A DNA stretch of 17,423 nt from the NCBI GenBank assembly GCA_014879435.1, contig JACSSB010000245.1, positions 1-17,423 on the forward strand, in the 5' to 3' direction. The notes under the pieces are model-generated. The model worked only from the letters and a program-made list of their open reading frames with translations, was not told where the DNA came from and ran no database searches. This DNA is from Phycisphaerales bacterium (lineage in GTDB: Bacteria; Pseudomonadota; Gammaproteobacteria; Competibacterales; Competibacteraceae). Numbering within the stretch: position 1 is the first letter of the stretch; each line of letters starts with the position of its first letter. Made by a program: the position numbers and the translations under genes. Shown piece after piece: positions 1 to 6,752 of the stretch.

Positions 1-842
1 TCATCGTCTGCCGCGCCAACATCGGCGAAAAAGATATTGGGTGATTTGCCGCCCAATTCCAGAGTGACCGGGATCAGATTCTGTGCGGCGTATTGCATGA
101 TCAACCGCCCGGTGGTGGTCTCGCCGGTGAAAGCGATCTTGGCCACGCGGCGGCTCGAAGCCAGAGGCTTGCCTGCTTCCAGGCCAAAGCCGTTGACCAC
201 GTTCACCACCCCAGCGGGCAATAGATCCTGAATCAATTCCAGCAAGACCAGAATCGAGACCGGCGTCTGCTCGGCGGGCTTGAGCACCACGCAATTACCG
301 GCGGCCAGCGCGGGTGCTAGTTTCCAAACCGCCATCAGAATGGGAAAATTCCAAGGGATGATCTGTCCAACCACCCCGAGTGGCTCGTGGAAATGATAAG
401 CCACAGTATTGTCGTCGATTTCCGCCAAACTGCCCTCCTGGGCGCGGATGCAACCGGCGAAGTAGCGAAAGTGATCGATGGCCAGCGGAAGATCCGCTGC
501 CAGGGTTTCTCGCACCGGCTTACCGTTATCCCAGGTTTCTGCCACGCTCAGCATTTCCAAATGCGCTTCCATGCGGTCGGCGATGCGATTGAGCAAGTTG
601 GCCCGCTCCGTCACCGAGCGACGACCCCACTCGCCAGCGGCGGCATGCGCAGCATCCAGCGCCATCTCGATATCCTCGGCGGTCGAACGCGGCACCTCGC
701 AAAAGACCTGACCTGTTACTGGAGAGATATTCTCAAAATATTGACCTTCGACGGGTGGAACCCACTGACCATTGATGAAATTTTGATAACGGGATTTGAA
801 ATGGACTTTTGAATCAGGCTGCCCAGGATTAGCGTATAACAT
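1..842 (-). CDS. aldB: NAD-dependent aldehyde dehydrogenase, AldB/ExaC type (partial, C-terminus outside window)
   Basis: Oxidises aldehydes such as acetaldehyde to the acid with NAD in the cytoplasm. The frame stays open from the ATG at 842 to the window edge, giving 280 of roughly 500 residues. The start is well supported: GGAGGAG lies 7 nt upstream. Visible motifs are the N-terminal INGQWV and SPVTGQ, ETWDNGKPVRET, IIPWNFP with catalytic Asn165, the NAD-binding FTGETTTG at 238-245 (the common form is FTGSTEVG), and the general base Glu262 in ELGGKSPNIFF. The nucleophilic Cys falls beyond the edge. Long identical stretches to E. coli AldB that I recall (for example DHFRYFA and AYHFHEPLGVVGQIIPWNFP) place it in the AldB/ExaC clade. 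It is divergent from the oxoprolinase gene, and an AT-rich promoter-like tract lies just upstream. The physiological substrate cannot be told from sequence. Confidence 0.95.
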   Translation of the reverse strand, partial: MLYANPGQPDSKVHFKSRYQNFINGQWVPPVEGQYFENISPVTGQVFCEVPRSTAEDIEMALDAAHAAAGEWGRRSVTERANLLNRIADRMEAHLEMLSVAETWDNGKPVRETLAADLPLAIDHFRYFAGCIRAQEGSLAEIDDNTVAYHFHEPLGVVGQIIPWNFPILMAVWKLAPALAAGNCVVLKPAEQTPVSILVLLELIQDLLPAGVVNVVNGFGLEAGKPLASSRRVAKIAFTGETTTGRLIMQYAAQNLIPVTLELGGKSPNIFFADVGAADD

Positions 843-1211
843 GAGACTTCTCCTCCAAACCGCCTACATGAATTAAATGAATTTAACTTATTAATTTTAT
901 TGATTTAAACCCATCCACCAGGAAACATGCACCCACCAAACGGAGATTTATCTAGCCGTCTCGCTTCGCCATTCCGAAAACCCAGAGCGCTATGGACCAC
1001 CGCAGGATGATCAGTCAGCAGCAACAGCGAGCCCGTTACGCGGGGTTTCCCTTCGGTTTGATTTGGGTCCTCTAAAGGCATAGCCTCAATACTCGAAAAA
1101 TCAAAGCGGTGTTTCAGTAATTCCGCCGACACCGCGTGGTAGCCAACCCTGAGGAGGTTGGTTGACTCCCGCGATTGCATCGGCACCATTAACCTTGTGG
1201 AATGCTCCGTC
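843..1211. other. Divergent intergenic region with AT-rich tract
   Basis: These 369 bp separate the aldehyde dehydrogenase from the oxoprolinase gene. Positions 868-911 are strongly AT-rich in an otherwise GC-rich window. They contain the inverted repeat TTAAAT-GA-ATTTAA at 873-886 and another ATTTAA at 903-908, a plausible operator and promoter zone for one or both genes. I cannot assign a clear -35/-10 pair. From about 912 to 1140 I see no recognisable gene: the open minus-strand frames here have no ribosome-binding site and no familiar product. The stretch could be a long leader or gene remnant. Confidence 0.5.
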
Positions 1212-1215
1212 ATGA
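1162..1215 (+). CDS. Possible 17-codon leader ORF overlapping the oxoprolinase start
   Basis: A strong Shine-Dalgarno AGGAGG at 1152-1157 is followed 4 nt later by TTG at 1162. That frame runs 17 codons (MTPAIASAPLTLWNAPS) and stops at TGA 1213-1215, which overlaps the ATG at 1212 of the large downstream gene in the arrangement ATGA. Such overlap is typical of translational coupling. The Shine-Dalgarno is otherwise unexplained: it abuts the in-frame TTG at 1158 with no spacer and is over 50 nt from the ATG at 1212. It also lies in a hairpin, CCAACC (1143-1148) pairing with GGTTGG (1156-1161). The 4-nt spacing is short and TTG is a weak start, so this is tentative. Confidence 0.22.
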   Translation: MTPAIASAPLTLWNAPS

Positions 1216-4200
1216 CCGATACCGCCCGCTCTTCCATCCCTCGTTGGCAATTCTGGATCGACCGGGGCGGCACCTTTACCGACGTGGTCGCACGACGTCC
1301 CGACGGTCGGCTGCTGACCCACAAGCTGCTATCTGACAATCCCGAGCATTACTCCGACGCCGCCTTGCAGGGCATCCGCGATCTACTGGGGGTTTCGGCG
1401 GACCAAGCGATTCCCGCCGAACAGATTGCAGTGGTGAAAATGGGTACTACCGTCGCCACCAACGCCTTACTGGAACGCAAGGGTGACCGCGTTCTCCTCC
1501 TGATTACCCGAGGATTTCGGGATGCCTTGCGCATCGCCTATCAGAACCGGCCAAAACTGTTCGCTCGTCAAATCGTGCTGCCGGAACTCCTATACGAGCG
1601 GGTCACCGAGGCCCGCGAACGGGTATCGGCTCAGGGTGAAGTCTTGATCCCTTTCGATCCCGACAGCGTTCGTCGTCCGCTAGAGGAGGCTTGGCGCGCC
1701 GGTATCCACGCCATTGCCATCGTTTTTCTGCACGGCTATCGCTTCCCAGAACACGAGCGACTGGCCGCCGCACTGGCCAAACGCATCGGTTTTACTCAGG
1801 TTTCGGTATCGCACGAAATCAGCCCACTGATGAAACTGGTCGGACGCGGCGACACCACAGTGGTGGATGCCTACCTCTCACCGATCCTACGTCGCTACAT
1901 CGATCAGATTGCCAGCGAGCTGAGTGGGGCACGGCTGCTGTTCATGCAATCCCATGGTGGCCTAGCCGACGCCCACCATGTTCGCGGTAAAGACAGCATC
2001 CTGTCCGGTCCGGCGGGTGGCATCGTTGGCGCCGCTCGCACTGCCGCCCGTGCCGGTTTTCGACGGATTATCACCTTCGATATGGGCGGCACTTCCACCG
2101 ATGTCGCCCACTATGCTGGCGAATACGAGCGCACTTTCGAAACCTTGGTGGCTGGAGTGCGGTTGCGAGCGCCGATGCTGCACATTCACACTGTGGCAGC
2201 CGGTGGCGGCTCGATCTGCCGCTTCGAATGTGGTCGGCTCCGCGTGGGGCCGCAATCGGCCGGAGCCGATCCGGGGCCACTCAGCTACCGGCGAGGTGGA
2301 CCCCTCACCGTGACCGACTGCAATCTGCTACTGGGCCGTATCCAACCAGCATTCTTTCCCAAGGTTTTCGGCCCCAATCAGGATCAGCCGCTCGATTGGG
2401 ATGCGGTCACGCAGCGATTCGCCACCCTCACCACTGACATCGAAACCGCCAGCGGTGTGCGCTACACCCCAACCGAACTAGCCGAAGGCTTCCTGAAAAT
2501 CGCTGTTGACAACATGGCGAACGCCATTAAGCAGATCTCGACCCAACGCGGCCATGATGTCACCGAACACACGCTGTGTTGCTTCGGTGGTGCCGGTGGT
2601 CAACATGCCTGCGCGGTAGCCGATGCGCTGGGAATCTCAACGATCCTGATTCATCCCCTCGCTGGAGTGCTATCAGCTTATGGCATGGGACTGGCCGATG
2701 CTCGCCTGCTGAAAGAACGTGCGGTCGAGGCTCCATTATCGGCCGATCTGACACCGGTACTGGAGCGCACCTTTGGCGAGTTGGAGCGTGCCGGTCGAGC
2801 GGCGATGCGGGTCCAGGATCTCGCTGTCGGCTCCATTCGCGCCGTTCATAGTGCTCGCCTGCGCTACGCGGGCAGCGATACCGCCTTACTGGTCGCCGCC
2901 GGTACTCCAAATGAACTTGCGGCGCGCTTTAACGACGCGCATCGGCAGCGTTTCGGCTTCACTCTGCCCGACAAAGCGCTGATCGTGGAGGCGGCACAGG
3001 TCGAGATCATCAGCGATGGTTTTGATGCAGGCGAAACGGTGACGATCCTACCGCGCAATGAACCACTGATACCGGTCGCCACGGTCTCGCTGCATTTTGC
3101 CGGTACCGAATACACCGCCCCATTCCATCGACGCGAGGATCTACGACCCAACGATTGCATCGTTGGTCCGGCGATTCTCGGCGAAGCCGGTGCCACCACC
3201 CTGATCGAGCCAGATTGGCAGGCCACGGTCGGCGAGCGCGGCGATCTAGTATTGACTCGCCACCAGCCCCGACCGCAACGGCTCGCGGTCGGCACCGATG
3301 TCGATCCGATCATGCTGGAGGTGTTCAATAACCTGTTCATGGCCATCGCCGAACAGATGGGGGTGACCCTGGCCAATACCGCACACTCGGTTAACATCAA
3401 GGAGCGCTTGGATTTTTCCTGTGCACTGTTTGATCAGGATGGCCAACTCATCGCCAACGCCCCACATATCCCGGTGCATCTTGGCTCGATGGGTGAGGCC
3501 GTCCGAGCGATCATCGATGCGCATCAGGGCCATTTCCAGCCGGGTGATGTGTACGCGACCAATGCCCCTTATCGTGGTGGCACCCACTTGCCAGACATCA
3601 CCGTCATCACCCCGGTGTTCGATGCTGCCAATCGGGAAATCCTGTTTTACGTTGCCTCACGCGGTCATCACGCCGATATTGGCGGTATCACTCCAGGCTC
3701 CATGCCCCCCGACAGCACACATATCGAACAGGAAGGTGTGCTACTGGATAACGTGCAACTGGTGCGCGGTGGCCAGCTCTGCGAACAGGAACTACGGGAG
3801 CGGCTGACTGGTGGTGTTTTGCCAGTTCGTAATCTCCGCCAAAATCTAGCCGACCTGCAGGCGCAGATCGCCGCCAACGAAAAAGGCGTTCAGGAATTGC
3901 GGCAGATGGTAGCTCACTTCGGTGCGGACACGGTTCATGCCTACATGCAGCATGTTCAGGATAATGCTGCCGAACAAGTACGACGGGCCTTGGACCGGTT
4001 GCAGGACGGCGCTTTTTGCTACGAGATGGACAACGGCGCGATGATCCAAGTCGCCATCCAATTGGATCGGACCCGACGTAGTGCCTGCATTGACTTCAGC
4101 GGAACCTCCACGCAACAACCCAATAATTTCAACGCACCGCGTGCGGTATGTCTGGCGGCAGTGCTGTACGTGTTCCGCACCCTGGTGGACGACGACATCC

Positions 4201-4841
4201 CACTCAATGCCGGTTGTCTGCGGCCGCTGGAAATCGTGATTCCTCCAGGCTGCCTACTCGATCCCCAGCCGCCAGCGGCGGTGGTAGCGGGCAATGTGGA
4301 AACCTCGCAATGCGTGGTGGATGTGCTGTACGGCGCGCTGGGGGTAATGGCCGCCGCCCAAGGCACGATGAACAATTTCACCTTTGGTAACGACCGATAT
4401 CAATACTACGAGACGATCTGCGGCGGAGCTGGTGCGGGACAGGGCTTCGATGGCGCTTCGGCAGTCCAAACCCATATGACCAACTCTCGGCTGACCGACC
4501 CGGAAGTGTTGGAATGGCGCTTTCCAGTACGGGTGGAGGAATTCGCCATTCGCAAAAATAGTGGTGGCGCGGGTCACTGGCGCGGCGGCGACGGCGCGAT
4601 CCGCCGAATCCGTTTTCTCGAAGCGATGACTGCTGTGATTCTCTCCAGCCATCGGCGAATCCCCCCTTATGGCCTGGAGGGTGGCGCGCCGGGTCAAACG
4701 GGACGTAATGCGGTGGAACGGGCCGATGGTACGGTGAAGGAATTGCCCGGTACGGCTCGGGTTAGCATGCGGGCGGGGGATCTGTTTGTGATCGAAACGC
4801 CCGGTGGTGGGGGCTACGGCGCCCCCACTAAAAATGATTGA
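1212..4841 (+). CDS. oplA: 5-oxoprolinase-type hydantoinase, fused HyuA/HyuB
   Basis: Probably hydrolyses 5-oxo-L-proline to glutamate with ATP in the cytoplasm, scavenging the cyclised glutamate of glutathione turnover. The 1209 residues hold two domains in one chain. The first is a HyuA-like half with WIDRGGTFTDVVA near the N-terminus, the ATPase-fold motif FDMGGTSTDVAHY at about 289-301 and FGGAGGQHACAVADALG. The second is a HyuB-like half from about residue 698 (DPIMLEVFNNLF) with RGGTHLPD and the C-terminal PGGGGYGAP. A single fused chain of about 1200 residues is usual for bacterial 5-oxoprolinases, whereas hydantoinases and acetone carboxylases have separate subunits. I chose ATG 1212 because relatives begin close to WQFWIDRGG. 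An in-frame TTG at 1158 would add 18 residues, but its Shine-Dalgarno touches the codon. The last residues and stop overlap the repeat family's flanking motif. Substrate is inferred from family only. Confidence 0.88.
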   Translation: MTDTARSSIPRWQFWIDRGGTFTDVVARRPDGRLLTHKLLSDNPEHYSDAALQGIRDLLGVSADQAIPAEQIAVVKMGTTVATNALLERKGDRVLLLITRGFRDALRIAYQNRPKLFARQIVLPELLYERVTEARERVSAQGEVLIPFDPDSVRRPLEEAWRAGIHAIAIVFLHGYRFPEHERLAAALAKRIGFTQVSVSHEISPLMKLVGRGDTTVVDAYLSPILRRYIDQIASELSGARLLFMQSHGGLADAHHVRGKDSILSGPAGGIVGAARTAARAGFRRIITFDMGGTSTDVAHYAGEYERTFETLVAGVRLRAPMLHIHTVAAGGGSICRFECGRLRVGPQSAGADPGPLSYRRGGPLTVTDCNLLLGRIQPAFFPKVFGPNQDQPLDWDAVTQRFATLTTDIETASGVRYTPTELAEGFLKIAVDNMANAIKQISTQRGHDVTEHTLCCFGGAGGQHACAVADALGISTILIHPLAGVLSAYGMGLADARLLKERAVEAPLSADLTPVLERTFGELERAGRAAMRVQDLAVGSIRAVHSARLRYAGSDTALLVAAGTPNELAARFNDAHRQRFGFTLPDKALIVEAAQVEIISDGFDAGETVTILPRNEPLIPVATVSLHFAGTEYTAPFHRREDLRPNDCIVGPAILGEAGATTLIEPDWQATVGERGDLVLTRHQPRPQRLAVGTDVDPIMLEVFNNLFMAIAEQMGVTLANTAHSVNIKERLDFSCALFDQDGQLIANAPHIPVHLGSMGEAVRAIIDAHQGHFQPGDVYATNAPYRGGTHLPDITVITPVFDAANREILFYVASRGHHADIGGITPGSMPPDSTHIEQEGVLLDNVQLVRGGQLCEQELRERLTGGVLPVRNLRQNLADLQAQIAANEKGVQELRQMVAHFGADTVHAYMQHVQDNAAEQVRRALDRLQDGAFCYEMDNGAMIQVAIQLDRTRRSACIDFSGTSTQQPNNFNAPRAVCLAAVLYVFRTLVDDDIPLNAGCLRPLEIVIPPGCLLDPQPPAAVVAGNVETSQCVVDVLYGALGVMAAAQGTMNNFTFGNDRYQYYETICGGAGAGQGFDGASAVQTHMTNSRLTDPEVLEWRFPVRVEEFAIRKNSGGAGHWRGGDGAIRRIRFLEAMTAVILSSHRRIPPYGLEGGAPGQTGRNAVERADGTVKELPGTARVSMRAGDLFVIETPGGGGYGAPTKND
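4807..4828 (+). other. Perfect 8-bp hairpin at the 3' end of oplA
   Basis: GTGGGGGC at 4807-4814 pairs perfectly with GCCCCCAC at 4821-4828 around a 6-nt loop, 11 bp before the end of the coding region. It partly reflects the conserved glycine run PGGGGYG. No T-tract follows on either strand, so it does not qualify as a standard intrinsic terminator. It may still protect the transcript 3' end or assist termination together with the adjoining repeats. Confidence 0.4.
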
Positions 4842-4848
4842 CTGACTT

Positions 4849-4910
4849 GATCGTCACTCCCGCGCAGGCGGGCGTCCAGACTCCTGGATTCCCGCTTTCG
4901 CGGGAATGAC
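4849..4910. repeat. REP-like palindromic repeat, copy 1
   Basis: A 62-bp element made of two hairpin arms. The left arm is CTCCCGC-GCAG-GCGGGCG (one mismatch) and the right arm is ATTCCCGC-TTTC-GCGGGAAT (8 perfect pairs). The ends GTCACTCCCGC and GCGGGAATGAC are themselves inverted repeats with one mismatch. This resembles the widespread proteobacterial GTCATTCCCGC...GCGGGAATCCAG repeats. It begins 7 bp after the oplA stop codon. Confidence 0.9.
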
Positions 4911-4924
4911 ATTCAGTGATTCTT

Positions 4925-4986
4925 GATCGTCACTCCCGCGTAGGCGGGAGTCCAGAACCCTAGATTCCCGCTTTCGCAGGAATGAC
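4925..4986. repeat. REP-like palindromic repeat, copy 2
   Basis: Identical over all 62 bp to copy 3. The left arm CTCCCGC-GTAG-GCGGGAG is a perfect 7-bp stem. The right arm ATTCCCGC-TTTC-GCAGGAAT carries one C-A mismatch, so copies 2 and 3 share the same decayed right arm. It starts 76 bp after the start of copy 1. Confidence 0.9.
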
Positions 4987-5006
4987 CTGAAATGATTGAT
5001 AGGTTT

Positions 5007-5068
5007 GATCGTCACTCCCGCGTAGGCGGGAGTCCAGAACCCTAGATTCCCGCTTTCGCAGGAATGAC
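5007..5068. repeat. REP-like palindromic repeat, copy 3
   Basis: Exact duplicate of copy 2, 82 bp downstream of it, which indicates recent tandem duplication or gene conversion. It ends 8 bp short of the thioesterase stop codon, so the three copies fill the convergent gap between oplA and the thioesterase almost completely. Confidence 0.9.
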
Positions 5069-5076
5069 CTTAAATA

Positions 5077-5514
5077 TCACCAGTACTGCCCGATATCCGG
5101 CCCTCTCTCAGGCAATTTGCACGGTCGGCCCTCATCGTCGATGGCCACATAGACGATCACCGCCTCCGTAACCTCGTTGCTCAGCAGATTACCGTCGCGG
5201 GCGCGCTGGGCGAATACCTCGACCTTGACAGTGATCGAGGTTGAACCCACTTTCTGAATGCGAGCGAAGCAGCTCACCAGATCGCCAACGAACACGGGTC
5301 TGTGAAATTCCATCGAGGTCACTGCCACGGTCATCACTCGACCACCAGCGTATTCCATAGCTACCACGCCACCGGCCACATCCATTTGCGACATGATCCA
5401 GCCACCGAAAATATTACCGTTGGGGTTAGCATGGGCCGGCATGGCCAAAATACGCACCGTCGGCTGGCGGTCACGTGGAAACACGTCCTGCTCGGGCTGT
5501 TCGGTTGGAAGCAT
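5077..5514 (-). CDS. yciA: Acyl-CoA thioesterase, YciA-type hotdog protein
   Basis: Hydrolyses acyl-CoA thioesters to free acid and CoA in the cytoplasm; the family acts as small hotdog-fold oligomers. The 145-residue length suits a single hotdog domain. The signature NPNGNIFGGWIMSQMD at residues 30-45 contains Asp45, matching the catalytic Asp of the YciA group, followed by AGGVVA, an AVTSMEFHRPVFVGD strand-turn and TEAVIVYVAID near the end. The usual Asp in NxNGDIFGG is Asn34 here; that position is not the catalytic one. The ATG at 5514 has only a weak purine stretch (GAGAAAG) upstream. It converges on oplA across three repeats and is divergent from the deacetylase-like gene with 141 bp between starts. 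Preferred acyl chain is unknown. Confidence 0.9.
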   Translation of the reverse strand: MLPTEQPEQDVFPRDRQPTVRILAMPAHANPNGNIFGGWIMSQMDVAGGVVAMEYAGGRVMTVAVTSMEFHRPVFVGDLVSCFARIQKVGSTSITVKVEVFAQRARDGNLLSNEVTEAVIVYVAIDDEGRPCKLPERGPDIGQYW

Positions 5515-5594
5515 TGGCTTTCTCGCATGAAAATGAAGATGGATACAGCGACCCGTCCCGTCTGGATTTCGGCAGATCGGAACGTCTTATTTGC

Positions 5595-5626
5595 ATCAAA
5601 TTTGATTATGATACCGTATTTATAAT
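5595..5626 (+). promoter_or_regulatory. Candidate promoter and operator of the deacetylase-like gene
   Basis: A consensus -10 box TATAAT lies at 5621-5626, 29 bp before the start codon at 5656. Just upstream, ATCAAATTTGAT at 5595-5606 is a perfect 12-bp palindrome covering the position where a -35 box would be. No good -35 hexamer exists at 16-18 bp spacing. This suggests a promoter that needs, or is blocked by, a dimeric regulator at the palindrome. The site also lies in the leader of the divergent thioesterase gene and could serve both. Confidence 0.45.
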
Positions 5627-5655
5627 GACGACTCCCCCACCGAGGATCGAAAGTA

Positions 5656-6615
5656 ATGGCACAAAGCAGGGCGGTGGCTGTGTACACCGGTGAAGAATTG
5701 GGTCGCTATGGATTTGAAGACCATCCCTTTGGAGAGGACCGTATCCATGCTTTCTGGGATGAAATGCTCATCCGTAACTTTGACTATCAGGTGCGCGTGC
5801 TATGCCCCGACAGAGCCACCGAAGAACAGCTCTGCTTATTCCACACCCCCACTTATATCGAAAAAGTCAAAATCTATTCCGAAGCCGGTGAAGGCTTGCT
5901 CGATTACGGCGACACTCCCGCCTACAAGGGAGTATTCGAGGATGCCGCCACAGTGGTCGGTACGGTGATCGATGCTGCTCGCAAGATCATGGCCGATGAA
6001 GTCCGGCGCGTCTTCGTGCCGATTGCCGGACTGCACCACAGCATGCCCGATACCGCCGCTGGGTTCTGCGTATTCAACGATGTGGGCGTGGCCATCAAGA
6101 TCCTGCAACAAGAATACGGATTGGAGCGCATCGCTTATGTCGATATCGACGCGCATCACGGGGATGGCGTGTTTTACCCGTTCGAGTCTGACCCGACCTT
6201 GATCTTCGCCGATATCCATGAGGATGGCCGCTATAACTTCCCGCAGACCGGTTTTTCACACGAGGTCGGCAAGGGTGCGGCCAAAGGCCGCAAGCTCAAT
6301 ATTCCACTGTTGCCGCTGTCGGGCGATGACGATTTCATGATGATGTGGGATAAGGTCGAAGAGTTCATACGGCAGTGGGAACCGCAATTCATCATCATGA
6401 ACTGCGGTGCTGACGGTTTGAATGGCGACCCGCTGGCCCATCTGCACTACAGTCCGCGTGCTCACAGCCGAGCAGCCCGTGGCTTATGCGAAATCGCCGA
6501 GGAATTCGCCGAAGGCCGTATTTTGGGTGTTGGTGGCGGTGGCTATGATCTGCACAATGTCGCCAAAGCCTGGACCGCTATCATCGATTCTTTCCTGGAA
6601 ACCCCAATGCGCTGA
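5656..6615 (+). CDS. acuC: Histone-deacetylase-family zinc amidohydrolase, AcuC-like
   Basis: Predicted cytoplasmic zinc enzyme that removes acyl groups from lysine side chains or small amides; AcuC of Bacillus deacetylates acetyl-CoA synthetase. All catalytic elements are present in the 319 residues: the His127-His128 pair in GLHHSMPDTAAGFCVFND, zinc ligands Asp165 and His167 in YVDIDAHHGDGV, the third ligand Asp253 in NCGADGLNGDPL, and the transition-state Tyr297 in GVGGGGYD. Length and motif order fit class I/AcuC enzymes. GAGGA lies 9 nt before the ATG. It is preceded by a TATAAT box and a palindrome and is divergent from an acyl-CoA thioesterase, so a joint role in acyl-group metabolism is possible. 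Acetylpolyamine amidohydrolase is an alternative function. No acetyltransferase or acetyl-CoA synthetase gene is adjacent in this window. Confidence 0.9.
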   Translation: MAQSRAVAVYTGEELGRYGFEDHPFGEDRIHAFWDEMLIRNFDYQVRVLCPDRATEEQLCLFHTPTYIEKVKIYSEAGEGLLDYGDTPAYKGVFEDAATVVGTVIDAARKIMADEVRRVFVPIAGLHHSMPDTAAGFCVFNDVGVAIKILQQEYGLERIAYVDIDAHHGDGVFYPFESDPTLIFADIHEDGRYNFPQTGFSHEVGKGAAKGRKLNIPLLPLSGDDDFMMMWDKVEEFIRQWEPQFIIMNCGADGLNGDPLAHLHYSPRAHSRAARGLCEIAEEFAEGRILGVGGGGYDLHNVAKAWTAIIDSFLETPMR

Positions 6616-6752
6616 CCGGCCCACGCCGTCCAGATCGGGAGTGCATGCGCTGCCTTCAGGAGTAAGCATCGCCTTCGGCAGCCTTGCCACTTATCGGTGC
6701 TCAGCCAAACTTTTCTGGGGAATCGATTGAGTATTATTTTGGAGGAATTCCC

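Noticed and set aside
927..1010. Plus-strand 27-codon frame starting at ATG 927
   Set aside because: AGGAA lies only 2 nt before the ATG and the peptide has no recognisable character.
1158..1211. TTG at 1158 as the oplA start
   Set aside because: The Shine-Dalgarno touches the codon with no spacer, and family members begin near the residue coded at 1212.
905..1339. Minus-strand frame of 144 codons across the oplA 5' end
   Set aside because: It has no ribosome-binding site, overlaps the well-supported oplA coding start, and its product resembles nothing I recognise; most likely chance.
4807..4828. Intrinsic terminator at the oplA end
   Set aside because: The stem is perfect, but no T-tract follows on either strand and the arms encode the conserved glycine-rich C-terminus.
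4849..5068. Three evenly spaced repeats as a possible CRISPR array
   Set aside because: Units are 62 bp and two-armed palindromic, gaps are only 14 and 20 bp and partly alike, and no cas gene is present.
6732..6737. TATTAT as the -10 box of the MDR gene
   Set aside because: A start about 7 bp downstream would fall inside the ribosome-binding site, leaving no usable leader.
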